Below the pieces are notes generated by a model. It had not been told where the DNA came from. It ran no database searches and saw nothing but the letters and a program-made list of their open reading frames with translations. DNA of 64,000 bases from Sphingomonas telluris. Its GTDB lineage: Bacteria > Pseudomonadota > Alphaproteobacteria > Sphingomonadales > Sphingomonadaceae. The stretch lies in contig NZ_JAKZHW010000001.1 in the NCBI RefSeq assembly GCF_022568775.1, positions 1,674,001-1,738,000 of the forward strand, read 5' to 3'. The position numbers and the translations under genes are program-made. This document shows positions 8,190 to 17,451 of this stretch, piece after piece; position 1 is the stretch's first letter; every line of letters begins with the position of its first letter.

Positions 8190-9581
8190 GTGGACGTGAC
8201 TTCCTACACACCCGATCCCCGCATCCTCGAGCTGGGCGACGCCTTCTACGACGCGGTCGAACCGGCCGACTTCCCGCAGTGCACGCCGCGTTTCCTGAAT
8301 CGCCGCTCGGCCGAGCGGGTCGGATTGGGCGAGCTTTCTGACGAGCAGTGGGCTGCGCACTTCTGCCGGTTCGAGCCGCTGGCCGACAACCTGCAACAGC
8401 CGTTGGCACTGCGGTATCACGGCCACCAGTTCCGAGTGTACAACCCGGACATCGGCGACGGGCGCGGCTTCACCTTCGCGCAGCTACGCGACGACCGCGG
8501 GCGATTGCTCGACTTCGGCACGAAGGGCTCCGGCCTGACGCCGTACAGCCGGACGGCGGACGGACGACTGACGCTGAAGGGCGGAGTCCGCGAGGCGCTG
8601 GCAACCGAGATGCTCGAAGCGCTCGGGGTGAACACGTCCAAGACGTTCGCTCTGTTCGAGACCGGCGAGGAACTGGTGCGGGGCGACGAGCCCTCACCTA
8701 CTCGCTCGTCGGTCCTGACCCGCGTCAGCCACGGCCACATCCGCATCGGCAGCTTCCAACGGCTCGCCTTTTACGGCGAGGTCGAGAACATCAACGCGCT
8801 GGTCCGCTATTGTTTGTCGAACCTCTACGGCGAGCAGCCGGGCGAGGACGCAAATGAGAATGCGCTGCGCCTGTTCGACCTCGTCTCAGGCGCCACGGCT
8901 AGGCTCGCGGCAAGCTATCTGGCCGCCGGGTTCGTTCACGGCGTCCTCAACAGCGACAACATCAACGTCACAGGCGAGAGCTTCGATTACGGCCCCTGGC
9001 GCTTTACGCCGGAATGGGACCCGGGCTTCACGGCGGCCTATTTCGACCATTACGGACTCTATTCCTTCGGTCGGCAGCCGGAGGCGATCCAGTGGGACCT
9101 CGCTCAATTCGCCGGCAGCCTTTCGCTTGTGACGGATGCGCCGCCCTTGTCGGAAGGGCTCGCCCGCTGGTCGGATCGGTTCGAGGACGAACTGGTCTCG
9201 GCCCTTCTCAAGCGCCTCGGCGTCCAACCGGGCGAACGTGCGGCAGACCGCGAACTGGCTGCGTCTCTCCTGCGAGCTCTCCAGTCGCGCGAGGCGACGA
9301 TCGACCGCCTCTTCTTCGACTGGCGAGGCGGGCGCGATCCGGGCGCCGAACGCTATCCTTCAGAGCACTTCCGCGCCTTGGCCGCGCAGCTTCAGGGCCG
9401 GGGAAGCGCGCCATCGCACCCCTATTGGTCCGACGCGGAGCCCTGTTCGATGCATATCGACGAGGTTGAGGAAATCTGGTCGGCCATCGCCGAGCGAGAC
9501 GACTGGAAACCCTTCGAAACCAAGGTCGCGGCCATCCACCGCATGGGTGAAGCGCATTCGGACCAAAGGTCAGGCGCTTGA
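8190..9581 (+). CDS. selO: Protein adenylyltransferase SelO (YdiU)
   Basis: A 463-residue member of the SelO/UPF0061 pseudokinase family, close to the 478 residues of the E. coli protein. Visible motifs are LALRYHGHQF, the GxGS-type loop DFGTKGSGLTPYSR near residue 110, the HGVLNSDN catalytic-loop equivalent near residue 250, and the metal-binding FDYGPWRF. The family transfers AMP from ATP to Ser, Thr or Tyr of target proteins and is linked to oxidative stress. The start is GTG at 8190, with a second GTG two codons later. The C-terminal CSS-like redox cysteine motif of E. coli SelO is not evident here. Confidence 0.92.
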   Translation: MDVTSYTPDPRILELGDAFYDAVEPADFPQCTPRFLNRRSAERVGLGELSDEQWAAHFCRFEPLADNLQQPLALRYHGHQFRVYNPDIGDGRGFTFAQLRDDRGRLLDFGTKGSGLTPYSRTADGRLTLKGGVREALATEMLEALGVNTSKTFALFETGEELVRGDEPSPTRSSVLTRVSHGHIRIGSFQRLAFYGEVENINALVRYCLSNLYGEQPGEDANENALRLFDLVSGATARLAASYLAAGFVHGVLNSDNINVTGESFDYGPWRFTPEWDPGFTAAYFDHYGLYSFGRQPEAIQWDLAQFAGSLSLVTDAPPLSEGLARWSDRFEDELVSALLKRLGVQPGERAADRELAASLLRALQSREATIDRLFFDWRGGRDPGAERYPSEHFRALAAQLQGRGSAPSHPYWSDAEPCSMHIDEVEEIWSAIAERDDWKPFETKVAAIHRMGEAHSDQRSGA

Positions 9582-9613
9582 CCGTTTCATCGCAATTTGG
9601 TGAGGCACAGTTA

Positions 9614-11041
9614 ATGGCCGAAAAACTGGTGTCGACGGAGCCGGCGACCGGCGCCGAATTGTGGTCGGGCGCGGTAGGCGATGCTGCCGCCGAGGTCGCG
9701 GCCGCGCGTGCGGCCTGGCCGGAATGGGCGGCGCACTCGGTCGCCTATCGCATCGAGACGCTTCGACGCTTCGCCAATATCGTCCGCGCGCGCACCGACG
9801 ATTTCGCGGCGCTCATATCTCGCGAGACGGGAAAACCGCTGTGGGAGACCAAGACCGAGGTCGGAGCGGTCATCAACAAGGTCGAGATTTCGGTCAACGC
9901 TTACGCGGACCGCACTCCGCAGAAGAAGCTGGAGGCAAACCTCGGCAACAAGGTAGCCGTGCGCCACAAGCCGCATGGCGTCCTGGCAGTCCTCGGACCG
10001 TTCAACTTCCCCGCGCATCTGCCGAACGGCCACATCGTCCCGGCATTGATTGCCGGCAACGCGGTCGTCTTCAAACCGTCCGAAAAGACGCCTGCGAGCG
10101 GTGCGTTCCTCGTGGATTGCTACCACGATGCCGGCGTTCCCAAGGGCGCGGTCCGCCTGCTCATCGGCGGTCCGGAGCAGGGCAAGGCCCTCGCCTCCCA
10201 GCCGGGTATCGACGGCTTGCTGTTCACCGGTTCGGCGCGAGCCGGGTCGGCGCTTCACAAGCAATTCGCGGACACCCCCGGCAAGATCCTGGCGCTCGAG
10301 CTCGGCGGCAACAATCCGATCGTCGCGTGGAATGTGAAAGACCTGGACGCGGCCGCCGCGATCATCGCCCAGTCCGCTTTCCTGTCGGCAGGTCAGCGCT
10401 GCACGGCCGTGCGCCGGCTGATCGTAGAAGACGGCAAGCATGAGCCGCTGATCGAGAAGATCGTGAAGCTGGTGGACCGCATGATCGTCGGCGAGCCTTT
10501 CGCCGACCCGCAGCCGTTCATGGGATGCGTCATCGACAACGCCTCGGCCGATCACCTGCAGGAGCAGTGGGTCGCGTTGATGATGAAGGGCGGACGCCCG
10601 ATCATCCGGCTCGAACGCCCGGACGACGGCAAGCCCTTCCTCACGCCCGCGCTCATCGACGTCACCGACGCCAAGGACCTTCCAGACGAGGAGATGTTCG
10701 GCCCGGTCCTGCAGATCATTCGCGTGAAAGACTTCGACCAGGCCATCGACGAGGCGAACAACACGCGCTTCGGCCTGGCCGCCAGCCTGCTCGGCGGAAG
10801 CCCGGAGCAGTACGACAAGTTCTGGGCAAACATCCGCGCCGGCGTCATCAACTGGAACAAGCCGACCAACGGCGCGCCGTCGACCGCTCCGTTCGGCGGC
10901 GTCGGCATGTCGGGCAACCATCGGCCGAGTGCATTCTACGCCGCGGATTATTGCGCGTATCCGGTCACCAGCAGCGAAAGCGACAAGCTCCGCGGGACGA
11001 TCGGCGAGGGACTGCGCGACCCCAACCTTCAGGAAGACTGA
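9614..11041 (+). CDS. astD: Succinylglutamate-semialdehyde dehydrogenase
   Basis: The 475-residue NAD-dependent aldehyde dehydrogenase starts at ATG 9614, 13 bases after GAGG. It has the GPFNFPAHLPNG segment, the catalytic Glu in LELGGNNP (about residue 228) and the catalytic Cys in GQRCTAVRR (about residue 262). These features match AstD, which oxidises N-succinylglutamate semialdehyde in the arginine succinyltransferase pathway. The other ast genes are not next to it, so it either acts with genes elsewhere or uses a related semialdehyde. It follows selO by 32 bases. Confidence 0.85.
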   Translation: MAEKLVSTEPATGAELWSGAVGDAAAEVAAARAAWPEWAAHSVAYRIETLRRFANIVRARTDDFAALISRETGKPLWETKTEVGAVINKVEISVNAYADRTPQKKLEANLGNKVAVRHKPHGVLAVLGPFNFPAHLPNGHIVPALIAGNAVVFKPSEKTPASGAFLVDCYHDAGVPKGAVRLLIGGPEQGKALASQPGIDGLLFTGSARAGSALHKQFADTPGKILALELGGNNPIVAWNVKDLDAAAAIIAQSAFLSAGQRCTAVRRLIVEDGKHEPLIEKIVKLVDRMIVGEPFADPQPFMGCVIDNASADHLQEQWVALMMKGGRPIIRLERPDDGKPFLTPALIDVTDAKDLPDEEMFGPVLQIIRVKDFDQAIDEANNTRFGLAASLLGGSPEQYDKFWANIRAGVINWNKPTNGAPSTAPFGGVGMSGNHRPSAFYAADYCAYPVTSSESDKLRGTIGEGLRDPNLQED

Positions 11042-11082
11042 ACTTTTTCGAACAGCCGTTGGTTGAGCGGCTGTGAAAGTTC
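11040..11082 (+). other. Hairpin covering the transpeptidase start codon
   Basis: An outer 7-bp pair GAACTTT/AAAGTTC encloses an inner 7-bp pair ACAGCCG/CGGCTGT with a 9-base loop. The GTG start codon (11073-11075) lies in and at the edge of the right inner arm. There is no T tract, so it is not a typical terminator. It could reduce or regulate initiation of the downstream lipoprotein gene. Confidence 0.4.
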
Positions 11083-12590
11083 AAAATGGTATCGGCAAGG
11101 CCGTCGCACTTGCCCTGTTCAGTCTGTCGGTTGCGGGTTGCGGTAATGCCGGTCCACTCAGCTCCGATCCCAAGACAATCGATGCGGAGGCCCTCGGCGG
11201 CAAAGCCGACGCGCAGGTTCGCGCCTTTTACGCAGCTCGAAACAACGAGCGGGCATGGGACCGCAAGGCAGAGAAGCAGCTGATCGAGATCGTGGATGGC
11301 GCGCCCATCCACGGCCTGCGGCGCGACCTCTTGCTGAAGGACGACCTTCCCAAGGACGGCGAGGAGCGTGAGCTTGCGCTCACGCGCATGGCGCTGCGCT
11401 ACGCGTCCGCGCTGGCCCAAGGCTATTCGAACCCGAAGAAGATCGACGGGATCTACACTGTTCCGGGTCCGAAGGTGGACGTGGCCGCCGGCCTCTCGAA
11501 GGCGCTCAAGGACGGCAATCTCGCCGACTGGTTCGGCACGCTGGCGCCGCAGACCGAGGAATATCGGGCGCTGTCCGACGAGTTCGTGCGCTACCTCAAG
11601 CTCGCCAACGAGGCCGGTAACGGTGCGGCAGTCGCGACGGGCAAGGCGATCAAGCCGGGGCAGCGCGATGCGCGCTTGCCTTCGATCGCGAACGCCCTTG
11701 CGGCTGTCGGCTATCTGAAGGCCCAGCAGGCGCCGCCACAGCGCTACACGCCCGCGATGGTCGCCGCGGTCAAGCGTATGCAGGCGGACTACGGCCAAAA
11801 GCCCGACGGCGTTATCGGGCCCGGCACGGTCAAGTCGCTGAACGAGGGTCCCGGCGACCGCGCGCGCCAGCTCGCGGTGAACCTGGAGCGGCTGCGCTGG
11901 CTCGACCGCAATCCGCCGCAGACGCGCATCGACGTGAACACCGGCGCGGCTTACCTCGACTATTGGCGCAACGGCACGCTCCGCGACCATCGTAACGTGG
12001 TCGTTGGACAGCCTGACTGGGAGACGCCGCAGCTCGGGTCGCCGATCTTCCAGCTTGTGGCCCACCCCTATTGGCGGGTGCCGGATTCGATCCTCGACGA
12101 CGAGCTGAAGGACAAGAGCCCGGCTTACCTCGCCGCAAACAACATGGAATATCGCGACGGTCGGCTGGTCCAGCTGCCGGGGCCGAAGAACTCGCTCGGC
12201 GAAGTGAAATTCGACATGCGCAACGACCAGGCGATCTACCTGCACGATACGCCCGCGAAGGCGTTGTTCACCATGCCCGAACGCCACCGCAGCCACGGCT
12301 GCATCCGCGTGCAGGACGCGACCGGCTTCGCGATGCTGCTCGCGTCGGACGACGGCGTCCTGCCGAAGTTCCAGGAGGCGATGATGAAGCCGGACGACGA
12401 GGGCTTCGTGAAGCTGAAGACCGAGGTGCCGGTCCGCCTGCTCTACCACACCGCCTTCGTCGAGGACGGCAGGGTCAAGCTGGTAAACGATACCTACGGC
12501 TGGGACGACGATGTCGCTTATGCCCTCGGCTACGTCCGCAAGCGGCCGCGCGCCAAGCAAGGCCACGCGGGCGGCGACGTCGGCCCGTAA
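11073..12590 (+). CDS. YcbB-type L,D-transpeptidase lipoprotein
   Basis: The 505-residue protein starts at GTG. A signal with lipobox SVAGC predicts lipidation at Cys23. After a helical N-terminal region comes a peptidoglycan-binding domain 1 segment (RMQADYGQKPDGVIGPGT, about residues 232-250). The YkuD catalytic domain carries HRSHGCIRV near residue 408, giving the His and the nucleophilic Cys. This architecture is that of YcbB/LdtD enzymes, which make 3-3 crosslinks in peptidoglycan. The start codon is inside a hairpin. The stop is 4 bases from the end of the convergent dnaB. Confidence 0.88.
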   Translation: MKVQNGIGKAVALALFSLSVAGCGNAGPLSSDPKTIDAEALGGKADAQVRAFYAARNNERAWDRKAEKQLIEIVDGAPIHGLRRDLLLKDDLPKDGEERELALTRMALRYASALAQGYSNPKKIDGIYTVPGPKVDVAAGLSKALKDGNLADWFGTLAPQTEEYRALSDEFVRYLKLANEAGNGAAVATGKAIKPGQRDARLPSIANALAAVGYLKAQQAPPQRYTPAMVAAVKRMQADYGQKPDGVIGPGTVKSLNEGPGDRARQLAVNLERLRWLDRNPPQTRIDVNTGAAYLDYWRNGTLRDHRNVVVGQPDWETPQLGSPIFQLVAHPYWRVPDSILDDELKDKSPAYLAANNMEYRDGRLVQLPGPKNSLGEVKFDMRNDQAIYLHDTPAKALFTMPERHRSHGCIRVQDATGFAMLLASDDGVLPKFQEAMMKPDDEGFVKLKTEVPVRLLYHTAFVEDGRVKLVNDTYGWDDDVAYALGYVRKRPRAKQGHAGGDVGP

Positions 12591-12593
12591 GAC

Positions 12594-14090
12594 TTAGGCG
12601 CCCCGCATCTCCGGCAGGTACTGGTCGTCGGCCGCGTCGCTGAACTTGGTGATACGGGCGTCGAACTTCATGCGCACCGTGCCAGTGGCGCCGTGGCGCT
12701 GCTTCGCGACGATGAGGTCGGCGCGACCGTAGATGCGGTCCATCTCCTCGCGCCATGCCGCGATGTCGGGATGATCGTCGTCCGGCTTCTTCGCGGCCAG
12801 GTAGTAATCGCCGCGATAAACGAACCACACCATGTCGGCGTCCTGCTCGATCGAGCCCGATTCGCGAAGGTCTGACAGCTGCGGACGCTTGTCTTCCCGC
12901 TGTTCAACGGCTCGGCTCAGCTGAGACAGCGCGAGCACGGGCAGTTCGAGTTCCTTCGCTAGCTGCTTCAGACCGCGGCTGATTTCCGAGATTTCCTGGA
13001 CGCGATTGTCGCTCGAGCCTGCGCGCCCGGTCCCCTGGAGGAGCTGCAGATAGTCGACCACGACGAAGCCGATGCCCTTCTGCCGCTTGAGGCGGCGCGC
13101 GCGTGTGCGGAGCGCCGCGATCGTCAGGCCCGGGGTGTCGTCGATATAGAGCGGAAGGCTCTGAAGCTCCGCGGCGGCGCGCGCCAGCGAGCGGAACTCC
13201 TGCTGGCTGATCTTGCCCATGCGCAAATTCTCGGAGCTGATGCCCGACTGCTCGGCAAGGATACGCGTCGCCAGCTGGTCCGCCGACATTTCCAGGCTGA
13301 AGAAGGCTGTCGGCGCGCCGGCGGACTTCGCGGGCTCGATGCCGTCCTCGACATCGCGCGCGAACCGCTGCGCGGCCGCGAACGCAATGTTGGTGGCGAG
13401 CGAGGTCTTGCCCATGCCCGGGCGGCCGGCGAGAATCACGAGGTCGGAGCCGTGGAGGCCGCCGACCTTGGCGTTGATTCCCTCGATGCCCGTGGTCAGT
13501 CCGGAAAGGTGGCCGCCGCTGTTGAGCGCCTTCTCGGCCATCTCGACCGCGAGCTTGGTCGCTTCGCCGAAGCTCTTCGCCTTGCCCTCGGCCCCGCCCT
13601 CTTCGGCAACCTTGTAGAGCTCGGTCTCGGCCTTCTCGATCTGCTCGAGCGGCGCCACGTCCTCACTGGTGTCGAGCGCGCCCTCCACCAGATCGCGCCC
13701 GACACCGATGAGCGCCCGAAGCAGAGCCAGATCGTAGACCTGCTGGGCGAAATCCTTCGCGCCGATGATTGCCGCGCCGGAGCCGGTCAGCGTCGCCAGA
13801 TAGGCGGGCCCGCCGATCTCCTTCATCGCCTCGTCGGCTTCGAACGTGGGGCGAAGCGTGACCGGATTCGCAATCATGTTGCGGTCGGTCAGCTTCAGGA
13901 TCGATTCGTAGATCCGGCCGTGCAGAGGCTCGAAGAAATGGTGCGGCTTCAGCTTCAGCTGCACGTCCTCGACGAGGCGATTGTCGATCATCAGCGCGCC
14001 AAGAAGCGCAGCCTCCGCCTCGACGTTCTGGGGGAGCGCTGTTGCTGCCGCCGGCTCGGCGGATTCGGAGATACGGATTACTTCGGCCAT
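12594..14090 (-). CDS. dnaB: Replicative DNA helicase DnaB
   Basis: The 498-residue protein starts at the ATG at 14090, preceded by AAGAAGG; a 9-codon upstream extension is unlikely. It has the N-terminal DnaB collar domain (QNVEAEAALLGALM) and the C-terminal RecA-like ATPase with Walker A GRPGMGKTS near residue 220. The Walker B region FVVVDYLQLL and the DLRESGSIEQDAD motif follow. It is the hexameric helicase that unwinds DNA ahead of the replisome. It is transcribed alone, with two DnaA-like boxes in the upstream spacer. Confidence 0.97.
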   Translation of the reverse strand: MAEVIRISESAEPAAATALPQNVEAEAALLGALMIDNRLVEDVQLKLKPHHFFEPLHGRIYESILKLTDRNMIANPVTLRPTFEADEAMKEIGGPAYLATLTGSGAAIIGAKDFAQQVYDLALLRALIGVGRDLVEGALDTSEDVAPLEQIEKAETELYKVAEEGGAEGKAKSFGEATKLAVEMAEKALNSGGHLSGLTTGIEGINAKVGGLHGSDLVILAGRPGMGKTSLATNIAFAAAQRFARDVEDGIEPAKSAGAPTAFFSLEMSADQLATRILAEQSGISSENLRMGKISQQEFRSLARAAAELQSLPLYIDDTPGLTIAALRTRARRLKRQKGIGFVVVDYLQLLQGTGRAGSSDNRVQEISEISRGLKQLAKELELPVLALSQLSRAVEQREDKRPQLSDLRESGSIEQDADMVWFVYRGDYYLAAKKPDDDHPDIAAWREEMDRIYGRADLIVAKQRHGATGTVRMKFDARITKFSDAADDQYLPEMRGA

Positions 14091-14155
14091 GACCCTTCTT
14101 GGCCGCTGACCGGCCACCCTCCAACGAGAACGAAAGTAGCACGGACATCATCATC

Positions 14156-14229
14156 TGTGGATAGAATGTGGGCCGTTTGAGCAGCCGGTTCTGCGCGACA
14201 AGACTTTTGCCGGTGCGCGTGCATCCACA
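14156..14229. promoter_or_regulatory. Two DnaA-box-like sequences upstream of dnaB
   Basis: TGTGGATAG (14156-14164) is the complement of a DnaA box with 8 of 9 consensus bases. GCATCCACA (14221-14229) in the opposite orientation matches 7 of 9. They lie in the 211-bp spacer between dnaB and the divergent lysozyme gene, which holds no other recognisable element. A role of DnaA in dnaB expression is inference. Confidence 0.35.
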
Positions 14230-14301
14230 GAAAAACCGGTGCGGCCCATCCGCACTAATGACTATTGAGGGGGCTATCCTGCGGCCGTTAGGCTTCAGGT
14301 C

Positions 14302-14979
14302 ATGGCCGTCGCTCTCCGCAACTGGATCGTGCTCATCACGTTGGCGGCGATCCCGGTTTCGAGCCTCGCAGCCAAGTCGCACTCCGCCGATCGATCGCAT
14401 CGGCGGTATCCCTATCACGGCATCGATGTCTCACATCACCAGGGCCACATCGCCTGGGCAAAGCTGCCGCGCCAAGGCGTGGACTTCGCCTATATCAAGG
14501 CGACCGAGGGCGGCGACCACGTCGACCGGCGGTTCTCGACCAACTGGCATGCTGCGCGGGCAGCTGGCATCCGCCGCGGCGCCTACCACTTCTTCACGCT
14601 CTGCCGGAGCGGACGGGCCCAGGCCGCCCACTTCGTGCGCCACGTACCCGTCGACGTAAATGCCTTGCCGCCGGCCGTGGACCTCGAATTTCCCGGCAAC
14701 TGCGACCGCCGGCCCTCACGGGCCAAATTCCACAAGGAGTTGGGCGATTTCCTGCGCATCGTCGAGGCGCGCTACGGCAAGCCTGCCGTTCTTTATGTCA
14801 CCCGGGTATTCGACAGCCGCTATCGCGTCAGCGCGACCCTTGACCGACCACTCTGGCTTCGCAGCCTCCATGCCGAACCCAGCTTCGGCGCACGCCCATG
14901 GGCCATCTGGCAGGTGTCGAATGTCCGCACGCTGGATGGAGTGAACGGTCACGTGGACTGGAACGTGGCAGCCCGCTAG
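14302..14979 (+). CDS. GH25 lysozyme, exported
   Basis: This 225-residue protein begins with a signal peptide (hydrophobic core [14 protein letters not shown]). The mature part is a glycoside hydrolase family 25 domain: [10 protein letters not shown] near residue 39 carries the first catalytic Asp, and DLEFPG near residue 131 carries the Asp-x-Glu pair. GH25 enzymes cut the beta-1,4 bond between N-acetylmuramate and N-acetylglucosamine. It is shorter than many phage lysozymes and has no cell-wall-binding repeats. The adjacent cell-wall context and lack of phage genes suggest a housekeeping wall hydrolase. dcd follows after 11 bases. Confidence 0.87.
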   Translation: MAVALRNWIVLITLAAIPVSSLAAKSHSADRSHRRYPYHGIDVSHHQGHIAWAKLPRQGVDFAYIKATEGGDHVDRRFSTNWHAARAAGIRRGAYHFFTLCRSGRAQAAHFVRHVPVDVNALPPAVDLEFPGNCDRRPSRAKFHKELGDFLRIVEARYGKPAVLYVTRVFDSRYRVSATLDRPLWLRSLHAEPSFGARPWAIWQVSNVRTLDGVNGHVDWNVAAR

Positions 14980-14990
14980 CTCTCTCGCGC

Positions 14991-15545
14991 ATGGCTATTC
15001 TTTCCGACCGCTGGATTCGTGAGCAAGCGCAGACAAACGGCATGATCGAGCCGTTCGTGGAGGCCCAGCGCCGTGAGGGCTGCATCAGCTACGGGCTTAG
15101 CTCCTACGGCTACGACGCGCGCGTCGCGGACGAGTTCAAGATCTTCACCAACGTTGACAATGCAGTCGTCGACCCGAAGGATTTTGCGTCCAACAGCTTC
15201 GTCGATCGCAAGACCGACTGCTGCATCATCCCGCCGAACAGCTTCGCGCTGGCGCGCACGGTCGAATATTTCCGCGTCCCACGGGACGTGCTGGTCATCT
15301 GCCTGGGCAAATCCACCTACGCGCGCTGCGGGATCATCGTGAACGTCACTCCGCTGGAGCCCGGCTGGGAGGGTCATGTGACGCTGGAATTCTCGAACAC
15401 GACTCCGTTGCCGGCGAAGGTCTACGCCAACGAAGGCGCGTGCCAGTTCCTGTTCCTGCAGGGCAACGAGCCGTGCGAGGTGAGCTACGCCGACCGCGCC
15501 GGCAAATATATGGGCCAGCGCGGGGTCACGCTGCCGAAGCTGTAA
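14991..15545 (+). CDS. dcd: dCTP deaminase
   Basis: The 184-residue protein starts at ATG 14991 (MAILSDRWI). It makes dUTP from dCTP for thymidylate synthesis. Conserved features are the [12 protein letters not shown] segment near residue 33, the [10 protein letters not shown] loop near residue 105 and [12 protein letters not shown] with the catalytic Glu near residue 132. The length is close to the usual 185-193. The stop is followed by one base and then the kynU ATG, so the two genes form an operon although their pathways are unrelated. Confidence 0.96.
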   Translation: MAILSDRWIREQAQTNGMIEPFVEAQRREGCISYGLSSYGYDARVADEFKIFTNVDNAVVDPKDFASNSFVDRKTDCCIIPPNSFALARTVEYFRVPRDVLVICLGKSTYARCGIIVNVTPLEPGWEGHVTLEFSNTTPLPAKVYANEGACQFLFLQGNEPCEVSYADRAGKYMGQRGVTLPKL

Positions 15546-15546
15546 G

Positions 15547-16773
15547 ATGAACCTTGAACAAGTGCGAACGCTGGACGCGGCAGACCGACTGCGGCCAGTG
15601 CGGGATCGGTTCGTCCTGCGGGATGGTGTGATCTACCTCGACGGAAATTCGCTCGGCGCCTTGCCGAAAGCGACGGCGCCGCACCTTGCGGAAGTAGTCG
15701 AGCGCCAGTGGGGCGAGGACCTGATCACCAGCTGGAACAAGCATGGCTGGATCGACTGGCCGCAGCGGATCGCGGCGAAGCTCGCGCCCATCGTCGGAGC
15801 CAAGCCGAACGAGTTGCTGATCGCGGACTCGACGACGGTTTGCCTGTTCAAGCTATTGGCCGCCGCAGTGGCTGCCCAGCCGGGCCGCTCGTCGATTCTG
15901 ACGGAGGAGGCCAATTTCCCGACGGACCTTTACGCAGCGCAGGGATTGGCGACCCTTCGTCCTGACGTGAGGCCCCGGACAGTTCCTCGCGAAGACATCC
16001 CCTCAGCCATCGACCAGGACACGGCGGTCCTGTTCCTGACTCACGTCGACTATCGCAGCGGCCTTCGTCACGACATGGCCGCCCTCAACGAGACGGCCCA
16101 TGCCATGGGCGCGCTCACTCTGTGGGACCTGTCGCACAGCGCCGGCGCGGTCGAGCTCGAACTCAACCGCAGCGGCTGCGACCTCGCCGTCGGCTGCGGC
16201 TACAAATATCTGAACGGCGGCCCGGGAGCGCCGGCCTTCCTCTACGTCTCCGAGCGGCTGCAGGGCCGGCTGCAGTCCCCGCTGAGCGGCTGGATGGGAC
16301 ACGCCGCACCGTTCGCGTTTGCCGGCAAGTACGAGCCCGCGCCCGACATTCGCCGCTTCCTCACGGGGACGCCTTCGATCCTGGCGCTGGCAGCGCTCGA
16401 TGCGGGCCTCGACACGTTCGGGGGGGTCGCAGTCGCGGATCTCGAAGCAAAGTCCCAAGAGCTGACCCGCTTCTTCATAGAAGCCGTCGAGGACCGGTGC
16501 GGCTCGGAAACGCAGCTCGCCAGCCCTCGTGACCCGAAGGCGCGCGGCAGTCACGTCTGCTTCGCCCATCCGCAAGGGTATGCCGTGATGCAGGCGCTGA
16601 TCGCCCGCGGCATCGTCGGCGACTTCCGGCCGCCCGATCTCATTCGGTTCGGCTTCGCGCCGCTGTACAACGGCTATGAGGACGCCTGGCACGCGGCCGA
16701 CGCGCTTGCCGCCATCCTGTCGACCCGCGAGTGGGACCGGCCCCGCTTCCTCGAGTGGCAGAAGGTAACCTAG
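15547..16773 (+). CDS. kynU: Kynureninase
   Basis: A 408-residue PLP-dependent hydrolase that splits kynurenine to anthranilate and alanine, or 3-hydroxykynurenine to 3-hydroxyanthranilate. It has YLDGNSLGALPK near residue 30, NFPTDLYAAQG near residue 122, DLSHSAGA near residue 196 and the PLP lysine in GCGYKYLNGGPG at about residue 220. The start overlaps the end of the dcd region and the stop overlaps the flavin-reductase gene by 4 bases. No other tryptophan-degradation gene is next to it in the window. Confidence 0.93.
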   Translation: MNLEQVRTLDAADRLRPVRDRFVLRDGVIYLDGNSLGALPKATAPHLAEVVERQWGEDLITSWNKHGWIDWPQRIAAKLAPIVGAKPNELLIADSTTVCLFKLLAAAVAAQPGRSSILTEEANFPTDLYAAQGLATLRPDVRPRTVPREDIPSAIDQDTAVLFLTHVDYRSGLRHDMAALNETAHAMGALTLWDLSHSAGAVELELNRSGCDLAVGCGYKYLNGGPGAPAFLYVSERLQGRLQSPLSGWMGHAAPFAFAGKYEPAPDIRRFLTGTPSILALAALDAGLDTFGGVAVADLEAKSQELTRFFIEAVEDRCGSETQLASPRDPKARGSHVCFAHPQGYAVMQALIARGIVGDFRPPDLIRFGFAPLYNGYEDAWHAADALAAILSTREWDRPRFLEWQKVT

Positions 16774-17387
16774 GCCGGCTCTTTCACCTTCTGCTGCGCA
16801 GCGTGGGCCGAGTCCTCCGCAAGGAGCTGCCGCGAGCGATGGATCATATCGACCCAGTTGGCGAAAGCGTGCGCGAGGACGGACACGAGATCCTTCAGCG
16901 GTCCGTCCTTCAGGCAGCCATCCTGATCGAAGCTGTCGTCCGTCACATGGCCCAGATAGGCTTCGGGCTGCTGCATGATCGGCATGTTGAGGAAGACCGC
17001 CGCCTGACGGATCTGGTGATTGGCGCCGAAGCCGCCGATGGAGCCGGGGGAAGCCGTGACGATCGCGCCCGGCTTCTTGTCGAACACGCTCTGTCCGTAA
17101 GGGCGTGAGCCGACGTCGATGGCGTTCTTCAGGACGCCCGGAATGCCGCGATTATATTCGGGAGAGACGAAGAGCACGCCGTCTGCCGCAGCGATCTGCT
17201 CGCGGAAGCGCACCCACTGCTCCGGCGGGCTGCCGTCCAGGTCCTGGTTGTAGAGCGGCAGGTCGCCGATCTCGATCATCGAACAGTCGAGATTGTCGTT
17301 GCGGATCGCGCAGATGGACCGCGCGACCTTCCGGTTCAGGCTATCCTTGCGCAGGCTGCCGACGATGATCGCGATCTTGTAGGCCAT
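16770..17387 (-). CDS. NADPH-dependent FMN reductase (ChrR-like)
   Basis: The 205-residue protein starts at ATG 17387 after GGGAG. It is a flavodoxin-fold quinone or FMN reductase: IVGSLRKDSLNRK near residue 8 binds the FMN phosphate and SPEYNRGIPGVLKNAID near residue 75 is the family signature. Members reduce quinones, chromate or FMN and protect against oxidative stress. Such an enzyme could in principle supply reduced flavin, but it is 11 kb from the halogenase and no link is visible. It is convergent with kynU. Confidence 0.87.
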   Translation of the reverse strand: MAYKIAIIVGSLRKDSLNRKVARSICAIRNDNLDCSMIEIGDLPLYNQDLDGSPPEQWVRFREQIAAADGVLFVSPEYNRGIPGVLKNAIDVGSRPYGQSVFDKKPGAIVTASPGSIGGFGANHQIRQAAVFLNMPIMQQPEAYLGHVTDDSFDQDGCLKDGPLKDLVSVLAHAFANWVDMIHRSRQLLAEDSAHAAQQKVKEPA

Positions 17388-17451
17388 GTGCGAGCTCCCT
17401 TTCCGCTGCAAGCCCAATACTCCTCCGGAGCAAAGGTTGCGATTGCCGTTG

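Noticed and set aside
9611..10921. 436-codon open frame opposite astD
   Set aside because: Antisense shadow without any recognised domain.
10965..12566. 533-codon open frame opposite the L,D-transpeptidase
   Set aside because: Antisense shadow that continues into astD; no motif, and the sense gene has clear catalytic motifs.
14302..14979. GH25 lysozyme as a prophage remnant
   Set aside because: There are no phage structural, integrase or holin genes nearby, it has its own signal peptide, and the neighbours are housekeeping genes.
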